DNA of 64,000 bases, taken from Ciona savignyi. Its lineage: Eukaryota; Chordata; Ascidiacea; Phlebobranchia; Cionidae. The notes beneath the pieces were generated by a model. It had not been told where the DNA came from. It was given only the letters and a program-made list of their open reading frames with translations, and did no database searches. Location of the stretch: the NCBI GenBank assembly GCA_000149265.1, contig CH002934.1, positions 72,782 through 136,781 on the forward strand, written 5' to 3'. The position numbers were made by a program, and so were the translations under genes. Shown here piece after piece: positions 54,719 to 64,000 of this stretch. Every line of letters begins with the position of its first letter. The stretch's first letter is position 1.

Positions 54719-57700
54719 CTAAAAGAAAGTTTAAACTAAGTTGAACAAGCGGTTAAGCAACAGCACAACACTAATATTATACTCGCAGAGAGTGTTATCA
54801 CACAAGTAATTGTCAGATAACCTCGCACCCAACAATACTTTAGATTATGGTTGAACCCATTAATCCACTGGATTCATGCAAAGTCCGCTAAGTGCTTCAC
54901 CCACACAATCAACGAGAATCGAGTTTTGAACTCTCAACTCTTCGACTAAATAGCGACACAATTGCCCACCAAGCAACTCTACCGAACAAAACTTTTAAAC
55001 TGCAACGTGCAGTTTCGGTGCTTTTTTTCTTTTTTACAATTTTATCATTTACCGGCATGGTGACCTTTTTTAATCAGAGGTATCTATGGTTTTAAAAACA
55101 ATCAACAAACTTTTTTTCGATTCATAAACATAACAGAATGGTGATTCTCTGTAGAATGGTCATTACAACAGGGTATCCTGAATCTAAACTTAATATTGTG
55201 GTATGGACTTGTCGGTAATTTGAATAACAGGGCCAGATGTATGTGATATTGTGTTTGTATCATGACATTAAAGCTCTTTTTTATCTCTTTCGTTTTATGT
55301 AAATAAGTACCCAAATAGCATAAAGAAACCTAAATCATTTAAACTTGATTCATTTAAAACACATCAAGCAAAAGCAACATCACATGAAACTGAGGCTTAC
55401 CTGGGGAGAAGGGAGTTGTTGTATTGCTACTTGCAACATACGTTGACCTTCTGGTGAAAGTTCGTTCCATTCCAAATCCAGTTTCGATATTTTGCCAACA
55501 CACCCAGCCAGACATTGTGCTGCGTGGTCATCCAACCTCCAATAGCTTCTCATTGTAAGTTTGATCTGTGTGGAACAGGAATGTTAAAATTCCACAATGA
55601 ATATATCCTGTGTATTGAATTAAATGTTCAATAATCAACTATCAAACAAACTAATTTGAATATTCATTTAAAATATAACAAGTTATAACAACTTAGCAGC
55701 TGGAATATTGGGGGCAAAACATGATTTGATATCTTTGTACATTTTATTAATATAGTAGCCCGTGTTGGAACTGTATGGTGATTCGCTGGCGATAGTCGTT
55801 ACAGCAGGGTATCCTGGAACTTAACAAAATCAGGGAGTCACTGTGAACATAGGCAACTAAGTCAGGTGGTAGGATGGTTAACGCTACCGATACATTATAC
55901 ACATTGTTAAACAAGAACAGTCTTAGGGACGAGCCCATGATGGGTTTAAACCTTGTTCAGATTAAAAAACAAAGTTTGTCTTCCATCTGTTCGCGCAACT
56001 AAATCTCTTTAATTCCATATGATACAACTGTTAAAAATAACCTTGTATTAACATAATGGTAATTCGTAGGTTTATAGTTGATTAAGGTTTGGTTGAGCTG
56101 TCAATCAAATCACCGAGAAGCTACATAGCAAACCACAGCGTGCAGTGGTAACTTTGATCTTGGGTTTTATAAGCGAGGACGGGTTAACGTTGAATTGTAA
56201 AGCAATTACCATATTTATTTATCATTATCTTATTTGTAGTATTATTTATTAAGAATTTTCTTTATATTTTGTATTGCTTAATAGGAAAATTAATGTTACA
56301 GCAAAAGTTTCGTTAAGGCTTATGTGCAGTAAATTTAGTTTTGAAACATTTTTCCATTTTTTTGGAAAATATATATTAGGTTTGGACGGTTTTGTGTCAC
56401 CTCAAGTATACGGAAGGGATATGGGGTCTTAGTGTCAGTCTAATTATTTTGAAGTGTAAATTAATTAACAAAGGAGACATAATGTGGAAAAAGACGATAC
56501 ACACATATTTAATGCATCGATGATGATGTTAAAAACATGGAAGAATTTAGAAATATTTGTGGAAACAAGTTTGAGAGACACACAAGTTGGCGTGATGTAT
56601 TTTAAAATCAGCCGCATCAAAATATCAAGCTTTGGGAGGGGGTGTGGGGATCTTGTAGTAGTGATGAGGATATCTAGTGATTGGGGCAGGGTAATATTGA
56701 GGTATGGACTTGTCGGTAGTTGAAATAAGTGGGCAGGGTATATAAGTGGTAATGCGCGTGTTTCATGACAATAAAGCTGATTATAAACAACTCAGTCCAT
56801 TTTACACACAACCGCACAGAAAGTGGTCAGGATGAAGATCGAACCGAGAACCTGTCTGGTTATAACCTCCACTCTTGTATATGAGCTATTGTATGAAGTA
56901 ACCTGGTTCCAACCATAACAGTTGGCTCCCATTTTGGTACTTTCATTTGACGGTTACTATTTATAAACTGATCAAGTGGAACAAAGTATTTTGATTATTC
57001 GAACATTAGTTTGTTTTGATACCTAAATTTACTTATGAAACCCTAAAATACATTAGTTTGTGTGTGTGTATAACAACAAAGTTATATAATGCTATTTACC
57101 TATTTTAACTAATATTATTACACAAAGAGACCAATTAAACTTAAATCATTTAAACTTGATTCATTTAAAACCCATCAATCATACACAACATCACATGAAA
57201 TTGAGGCTTACCTGGGGAGAAGGGAGTTGTTGTATTGCTTTTTGCAACATACGTTGACCTCTTCGTGAAACGTTGTTCCAGTACAAATCCAGTTCCGATG
57301 TTTTGCCAACACACCCAGCCAGACATTGTGCTGCGTGGTCATCCAACCTCCCATAGTTTCCCACTGTAAGTTTGATCTGTGTGGAACAGGAATGTTAAAA
57401 CTCCACAATGAATATATCCTGTGGATTATATGTTCAATAATCAACTATCAATCAAACAAATTTGAATATTCATTTCAAATATAACAAGTTATAACAACTT
57501 AGCAGCTGGAATATTGGGGCAAAACATGATTTGATATCTTTGTAAATTTTATTAATATAATCTTGTAGTAGTGATGAGGATATCTAGTGATTGGGGCAGG
57601 GTAATATTGTGGTATGGACTTGTCGGTAATTGAAATAAGTGGGCAGGGTATAAAAGTGGTAATGCGCGTGTTTCATGACAATAAAGCTCATTATAACCAA

Positions 57701-60700
57701 CTCAGTCCATTTTACTCACAACCGCGCAGAAAGTGGTCAGGGTGAAGATCGAACCGAGAACCTGTCTGGTTATAACCTCCACTCTTGTATATGAGCTATT
57801 GTATGAAGTAACCTGGTTCCAACCATAACAGTTGGCTCCCATTTTGTTACTTTCATTTGATCGTCATTATTTATGTACGGGGGAAGAGAAACAAAATATT
57901 TTGATTATTCAAACATTAGTTTGGTTTGATGCCGAAAATGAGTTATAAAATCCTAAAATACATAATTTTTGTATATTTTTTTGTGTCTATACCAAGGAAG
58001 GTGTATCATGCATTTCAACCTCTTTTACTATGAATATTTGCCGTATATTTGGTAAACAGGTTAAAAAGATAATTTTAACGTGATCACCCAAACACCCAAA
58101 GTGAACTAAATCATTAATTCTTGATTCATTTAAAACACATCAATCATACACAACAACACATGAAACTGAGGCTTACCTGGGGAGAAGGGAGTTGTTGTAT
58201 TGCTTCTTGCAACATACGTTGAGCTTCTGTTGAAAGTTTGTTCCAGTTCAAATTCAGTTCCGATATTTTGCCAACACACCCAGCCAGACATTGTGTTGCG
58301 TGGTCATCCAACCTCCCATAGCTTCTCACTGTAAGTTTGATCTGTGTGGAACAGGAATGTTTATAGTTGGTGAGATTTGGTTGAGGTGTCAATCAAATCA
58401 CCGAGAAGCTACATAGCAAACCACAGCGTGCAGTGGTAACTTTGATCTTGCGGTTTATAAGCGAGGACGAGTTAATGTTGAATTGTAATGCAATTTCCAC
58501 ATTTATTTATCATTATCCTTTTTGTGGTATTAATTATTAAGCATCTTCTTTATATTTTGTATTGTTTTATAGAAATATTAATGTTTCAGCAAAAGTTTCT
58601 TTGAGGCTTTTGTGCAGTAAATTTAATTTTATAGCATTTTCCAATATTTTGAAAATATAAATTAGGTTTAGTGGTTAGCAGGGTATCCTGGAACTTAACC
58701 AGATCAGGGAGTCACTGTGAACATAGGCAATTAAGTCAGGTGGCAGTATGGTTAACGCAACCGATACAATATACGCAATGTTATACAAGAAAAGTCTTAA
58801 GGACGAGCCCTTGATGGGTTTAAACCTTGTTTAGATGAAAAAATTAAGTCATAAAAGTGATTTTTTAATGCAATTCCCAAATTTATTTATCGTTATATTC
58901 TTTGTGGTATTAACCAAGCCGCCCACACGAGGTCAGACCGTCACCGATGCTCTTTAACATGGCGGAAGAGGACGGGTTTGTGTCACCCTATGTGTACAAG
59001 GAGGGGTAGGGGGTCTTAGTGTTAGTCGAATTGCTTTGAAGTGTAAATTAAATAACAAAGGAGACATAATGTGGAAAAATACGATACACACATATTTAAT
59101 GCATCGATAATGATGTTAAAAACATGGAAGAATTTATGAATATTTGTTAAAACAAGTTTGAGAGACACACAAGTTGGCGTGATGTATTTTAAAGTCAGCT
59201 GCATCAAAATATCAAGCTTTGGGAGGGGGTGTGGGGATCTTGTAGTGGTGATGAGGATATCTAGTGATTGGGGCAGGGTAATATTGTGGTATGGACTTGT
59301 CGGTAATTGAAATAAGTGGGCAGGGTATAAAAGTGGTAATGCGCGTGTTTCATGACAATAAAGCTCATTATAACCAACTCAGTCCATTTTACACACAACC
59401 GCGCAGAAAGTGGTCAGGGTGAAGATCGAACCGAGAACCTGTCTGGTTATAACCTCCACTCTTGTATATGAGCTATTGTATGAAGTAACCTGGTTCCAAC
59501 CATAACAGTTGGCTCCCATTTTGTTACTTTCATTTGATCGTCATTATTTATGTACGGGGGAAGTGAAACAAAATATTTTGATTATTCAAACATAAGTTTG
59601 GTTTGATGCCGAAAATGAGTTATAAAATCTGCTCAAAATGACATAATTTTTGTATATTTTTTTGTGTCTATACCAAGGAAGGTGTATCATGCATTTCAAC
59701 CTCTTTTACTATGAATATTTGCCGTACATTTGGTAAACAGGTTAAAAAGATAATTTTAACGTGATCACCCAAACACCCAAAGTGAACTAAATCATTAATT
59801 CTTGATTCATTTAAAACACATCAATCATACACAACAACACATGAAACTGAGGCTTACCTGGGGAGAAGGGAGTTGTTGTATTGCTTCTTGCAACATACGT
59901 TGAGCTTCTGTTGAAAGTTTGTTCCAGTTCAAATTCAGTTCCGATATTTTGCCAACACACCCAGCCAGACATTGTGTTGCGTGGTCATCCAACCTCCCAT
60001 AGCTTCTCACTGTAAGTTTGATCTGTGTGGAACAGGAATGTTTATAGTTGGTGAGATTTGGTTAAGCTGTCAATCAAATCACCGAGAAGCTACATAGCAA
60101 ACCACAGTGTGCAGTGGTAACTTTGATCTTGCGGTTTATAAGCGAGGACGAGTTAATGTTGAATTGTAATGCAATTTCCACATTTATTTATCATTATCTT
60201 ATTTGTGGTATTAATTATTAAGCATCTTCTTTATATTTTGTATTGTTTTATAGAAGTATTAATGTTTCAGCAAAAGTTTCTTTGAGGCTTTTGTGCAGTA
60301 AATTTAATTTTATAGCATTTTCCAATATTTTGGAAATATAAATTAGGTTTAGTGGTTAGCAGGGTATCCTGGAACTTAACCAGATCAGGGAGTCACTGTG
60401 AACATAGGCAATTAAGTCAGGTGGCATTGGCAGTATGGTTAACACAACCGATACAATATACGCAATGTTATACAAGAAAAGTCTTAAGGACGAGCCCTTG
60501 AGGGGTTTAAACCTTGTTTAGATGAAAAAAATTAAGTCATAAAAGTGATTTTTTAATGCAATTCCCAAATTTATTTATCGTTATATTCTTTGTGGTATTA
60601 ACCAAGCCGCCCACACGAGGTAAGACCGTCACCAATGCTCTACAACATGGCGGAAGAGGACGGGTTAGTGTCACCCTATGTGTACAAGGAGGGGTAGGGG

Positions 60701-63700
60701 GTCTTAGTGTTAGTCGAATTGTTTTGAAGTGTAAATTAAATAACAAAAGAGACATAATGTGGAAAATACACACATATTTAATGCATCGATAATGATGTTA
60801 AAAACATGGAAGAATTTAGGAATATTTGTTAAAACAAGTTTGAGAGACACACAAGTTGGCGTGATGTATTTTAAAGTCAGCCGCACCAAAATATCAAGCT
60901 TTGGGAGGGGGTGTGGGGATCTTGTAGTAGTGATGAGGATATCTAGTGATTGGGGCAGGGTAATATTGTGGTATGGACTTGTCGGTAATTGAAATAAGTG
61001 GGCAGGGTATAAAAGTGGTAATGCGCGTGTTTCATGACAATAAAGCTCATTATAAACAACTCAGTCCATTTTACACACAACCGCGCAGAAAGTGGTCAGG
61101 GTGAAGATCGAACCGAGAATCTGTCTGGTTATAACCTCCACTCTTGTATATGAGCTATTGTATGAAGTAACCTGGTTCCAACCTCAACAGTTGGCTCCCA
61201 TTTTGGTACTTTTATTTGACCGTTACTATTTATAAACTGATCAAGTGGAACAAAGTTTTTTGATTATTCGAACAATAGTTTGTTTTAATGCCTAAATTTA
61301 CTTATGAAACCCTAAAATACATTAATTTGTGTGTGTATAACAACAAAGTTATATAATGCTATTTACCTATTTTGACTAACTCTATTACATAAACAGCCCA
61401 AGTAAGCATAAATCATTTAAAATAACCTATATAGTACACATCAATCATACACAACATCACATGAAACTGAGGCTTACCTGGGGAGAAGGGAGTTGTTGTA
61501 TTGCTTCTTGCAACATACGTTGACCTTCTGGTGAAAGTTTGCTCCAGTCCAAATCAATTTCCGATATTTTGCCAACACACCCAGCCAGACATTGTGCTGC
61601 GTGGTCATCCAACCTTTTATTAACCAACCCCCAACCACTTCTCACTGTAAGTTTGATCTGTGTGGAACAGGAATATTAAAACTACACAATGAATATATCC
61701 TGTGAATTATATGTTCAATAATCAACTATCAAAGAAAACCAAATTGAATATTCATTTTAAATATAACAAGTTATAACAACTTAGCAGCTGGAACATTGGG
61801 TGCAAAAGAGGATTTGATATCTTTGTACATTTTATTAATAATTCCCACATTTATTTATCATTATCTTCTTTGTGGTTTTAATTATTAAGCATCTTCTTTA
61901 TATTTTGTATTGTTTCATAGGAATATTAAAGTTTATGCAAAAGTTTGTTTTAAGGCTTATGTGCAGTAATTTTAATTTTATAGCATTTTCGAAGTTTTTG
62001 AAAATATACATTAGGTTTAGCGGCCACCCCTGGCTATACCCACCCTAAATATATGATTGGGGTATAGAGGTTTTTAACGCCAGTCGTTTTGCCGTCTTTT
62101 TCAGTTTGAATTTTTTTTATAAAAGTCAATGTGGCATGTTTTTACTGTAGAAACAAAAGTAAATATAATATTTTAACATAACATTTTAAACAGCTCAAAT
62201 AAGCTTAAATCATTAAAACTTAATACATTTAAAACACATCAATCATACACAACATCACATGAAACTGAGGCTTACCTGGGGAGAAGGGAGTTGTTGTATT
62301 GCTTCTTGCAACATACGTTGACCTTCTGGTGAAAGTTCGTTCCAGTTCATATACAGTTCCGATATTTTGCCAACACACCCAGCCAGACATTGTGCTGCGT
62401 GGTCATCCAATCTCCAATTGCTTCTTACTGTAAGTTTGATCTGTGTAGAACAGGAATGTTAAAACTCCACAATGAATATATCCTGTGAATTGAATTATAT
62501 GTTTAATAATCAATTATATGAACTTATCCAAATCAGGGAGTCACTGTAAATACCATAGTTTATTTAAGAACAATATGAATATTTAATTTAAGAACCATAT
62601 AAATACCATATGTTCTTAAATACAGTTATCCTGACCTTACAATGCTTCACATCTAGCACTGATGTAATACACTAGTTTACCCATAATTACTACACTCACA
62701 GTAATCCATTTTATATTTAAGAACCTTACCATACAGATATTGTAAGAATGTCATGAGATCTCGTGACTGCAGGATGTCCCTCTGTTGGTGGCTGGTTCAT
62801 AGAAACCACCATTTCAATAATTAATTGTTTATTACAAGTCGGAAACTTGCTTACTAGTTGATTGTATTCTTTATTATGATTATCTTTGTGTAATAACTTT
62901 TGTCTCATTGTTTTTATTGCATAACTGTTATCTAAATCCCAACCAAAATATAATTTAAAGTGCAATATTGTTTTGCACATGATTTTATTTAATTTCATAG
63001 AAAGATGGTGGACTTATTATTGTAGAAGGAAGGATGTTGGGAACAAAGTTGGTGAAATGATGGTTTTCAAATTGTGACTGAACAAGGAGGCGGCCGGTTA
63101 TACACAATCGTCTTAACTCATGATAAACATAAACACGAGCTTGCTTAAATTACACTTGTTATCCAAAACACAGCAATTCCAGACTTAACTAACTAGATAC
63201 TCAGAAAAACTTGGTCTTTGTGGTGAAATACGTCATAATGGGGAAAACTGAAATAATTGAATGAATTATAATCACGTTTGAAATCGATATACAATGGGGA
63301 CAATAATTCTTACAAGCATTTTAAATATGATTTTTTAATTAAAAAAATTATGGTAACTCGTAGTTTTATACTTAATTAAGGTTTGGTAGAGCTGTCAATC
63401 AAATCACTGAGAAGTGTGCAGGGCATGAAATGGTAGTGTGAAACAAGTGGTCAGGGTGAAGATAGCACCGAAAATCATTTCGATTAGAATTTATTTCCCC
63501 ACATGTGGTTCTATAGAAGGCTGGTGATGTGCCACGAGACACTTATACAGTTGCCTCACTGGTCATTGCCTCCAGTGATGGAAAAAATGCCGTTGCTAAT
63601 TCTAATATAAACACTCTGGTGATTTAATGTATTTTATAACGAAAACATTTTTATAGACTTCTCATGAACTGCTGTACAACAACACTGTAATAGCTGCAGT

Positions 63701-63938
63701 ACAGTTGTGTAAATATACACATCTATAATAAATCAGTGATTGATGTGGAACTACTTGAAGTATGGTTCCCAATATTTACCTTGTTCGGTCGATCATTGAT
63801 AGCTGTGCACAAATCCCGCATACAATCGTTCAGTTGTTTGCAATCCACTAATCGAAGTTCATCAATATGTTGAATATGAGGAACCAGGTATTCAGCTACA
63901 TTTCCCAACTCTGTCTCACTCAACACTAACTTCTTGAT
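54581..63938 (-). CDS. LRR-rich (probably NLR) gene, 3' part, running off the right edge
   Basis: Gene-level entry, read leftwards: LRR exons 63780-63938, 62276-62440, 61478-61657, 59858-60022, 58177-58341, 57212-57376 and 55401-55565, then the terminal exon 54581-54718. All LRR exons start ATC (IK), end CAG or AAG in phase 0, and encode about 55 residues, i.e. two ribonuclease-inhibitor-type repeats, as in NLR genes. Because every exon is symmetric, exons can be gained, lost or skipped without breaking the frame. A NACHT exon is expected right of 64000 but not seen, so NLR identity is inference. The gene converges with the HECT gene, 3' ends about 650 bp apart. Confidence 0.8.
54760..54990. 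repeat. Dispersed repeat (related to 43715-43975 and 48725-48955)
   Basis: Shares ATTGTCAGAT, GAACCCATTAA.CC.CTGG, AAGTGC.T..CC and CAACCCTTC/CAACTCTTCG with the copies in carboxypeptidase introns, so one element family has colonised introns of both genes. Confidence 0.55.
55401..55565 (-). CDS. LRR exon (last repeat exon)
   Basis: IKLTMRSYWRLDDHAAQCLA, then KLDLEWNELSPEG, then the end QLPSPQ. Differs from the others by V for E in LQVAIQQ. Donor GTAAGC. Confidence 0.9.
57212..57376 (-). CDS. LRR exon
   Basis: IKLTVGNYGRLDDHAAQCLA, GKTSELDLYWNNVSRRGQ. The most diverged strand and loop (DLYWNNVSRRG) of the set. Confidence 0.9.
57600..57840. repeat. Short LTR-like cassette in LRR introns (copies at 56695, 59282, 60962)
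   Basis: TGTGGTATGGACTTGTCGGT, then GGGTATAAAAGTGG, then about 35 bases on GACAATAAAGCTC, then GAAAGTGGTCAGGGTGAAG and, inverted, tRNA-like boxes (GATCGAACCGAGAACC). A TATA box closely followed by AATAAA suggests a very small LTR or a compound SINE. Worn copies lie near 55195 and 63420. Confidence 0.45.
58177..58341 (-). CDS. LRR exon, tandem-duplicate member 1
   Basis: IKLTVRSYGRLDDHATQCLA, GKISELNLNWNKLSTEAQ. Same protein as 59858-60022. Confidence 0.9.
59858..60022 (-). CDS. LRR exon, tandem-duplicate member 2
   Basis: Identical in translation to 58177-58341, with offset 1681 bp. The flanking introns are also nearly identical. Confidence 0.9.
61478..61657 (-). CDS. LRR exon with a five-residue insertion
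   Basis: IKLTVRSGWGLVNKRLDDHA: 180 bp rather than 165, the extra codons (around GWGLVNK) lying in the first loop. Later GKISEIDLDWSKLSPEGQ. Phase is kept. Confidence 0.9.
62276..62440 (-). CDS. LRR exon
   Basis: IKLTVRSNWRLDDHAAQCLA, GKISELYMNWNELSPEGQ. The acceptor is slightly different (CTGTTCTACACAG). Confidence 0.9.
63780..63938 (-). CDS. Diverged LRR exon, most 5' seen
   Basis: Acceptor TTTTATTCTAG, 53 codons: IKKLVLSETELGNVAEYLVP, HIDELRLVDCKQLND, LCTAINDRPNK, donor GTAAAT. LRR-like (IKKLVLSET, IDELRLVDC) but not part of the homogenised set. Confidence 0.75.
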
Positions 63939-64000
63939 CTAGAATAAAATGTTGTTTGCCAGCAATTTCTAATGAATCAACACTTTGTATAATATATAAG

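Larger units (their letters stand above)
56640..60970. repeat. Tandemly duplicated intron-plus-exon units of about 1.68 kb
   Basis: The marker GATGAGGATATCTAGTGATT recurs near 56665, 57573, 59250 and 60932. The last three are about 1.68 kb apart and bracket the two identical LRR exons. Each unit also carries a SINE part (GGTGGCAGTATGGTTAACGC), AACATGGCGGAAGAGGACGG, and a TATAAAA...AATAAAG cassette. Confidence 0.85.

Noticed and set aside
56484-56723. Open frame of 79 codons, repeated at 60759
   Set aside because: Lies in intronic repeat sequence and its copies are broken elsewhere (near 59070), so it is not conserved as protein.
62726-62998. Minus-strand open frame of 90 codons, and an alternative exon reading RDILQSRDLMTFLQYLYG with donor GTAAGG
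   Set aside because: The LRR exons on both sides are phase 0, and neither reading of this segment ends in phase 0. The acceptor is weak.

Overview
The window looks like a chordate-invertebrate nuclear genome, most likely an ascidian of the Ciona type. This is an inference: AT-rich DNA, small exons with GTAAGT donors and short introns, NACHT and ribonuclease-inhibitor-type LRR exons of an expanded NLR-like family, many short DNA-transposon and tRNA-SINE remnants, and runs of N from a draft assembly (8068-8167, 40409-40629, 51629-51728). No bacterial-style gene organisation is present.

Layout. (1) 1-983, minus strand: a NACHT NTPase exon of an NLR-like gene that runs off the left edge. (2) 2.1-10.3 kb: a transposon graveyard with a solo LTR carrying a 4-bp target duplication, a tRNA-like SINE head, and a decayed Jockey-like non-LTR element (endonuclease, RT, RNase H tail) whose endonuclease is split by a pogo/Tigger-like MITE. 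(3) 10.6-18.9 kb: a large direct duplication (10598-13144 and 13581-16418). Each copy carries a minus-strand exon with a 27-bp minisatellite encoding 9-residue repeats, 4 units in one copy and 15 in the other. The exon's splice phase fits the NACHT exon, so it may be a variable upstream exon of that gene. Between the duplicated blocks lies a ~330-bp tandem array made from the inside of a foldback MITE. (4) 18.9-43.5 kb: mostly repeats, comprising a LINE fragment, an inverted LTR, a 10-kb field of degenerate SINE-rich repeats, two hAT MITEs with perfect 8-bp target duplications, a likely piggyBac-type MITE, a 31-bp minisatellite and one good unassigned minus-strand coding exon (36354-36476).

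(5) 43.5-53.9 kb, plus strand: the most unusual locus. Exons encode the N-terminal domain of a cytosolic carboxypeptidase (CCP2/3, AGBL2/3-like). Inside one uninterrupted exon (49559-49935) the reading frame passes into the HECT domain of a UBE3C-like ubiquitin ligase, whose last exons, including the catalytic cysteine, follow to a stop at 53927. The carboxypeptidase catalytic domain, the UBE3C N-terminus and about 90 residues of the HECT N-lobe are absent, and there is a frameshift. It is either a gene fusion, a rearranged pseudogene or an assembly chimera. Two long minisatellites and a hAT MITE fill the HECT introns.

(6) 54.6-63.9 kb, minus strand, convergent with the previous gene: the 3' part of an LRR gene, probably another NLR, with a terminal exon and seven phase-0 LRR exons. 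Two of these exons are identical in protein and lie on a ~1.68-kb tandem duplication. Differences between exons fall mainly on exposed positions of the LRR strand. The two immune-receptor loci at the edges, both with repeat-driven change in copy number, are the main biological theme. The fused locus is the main candidate for something new.
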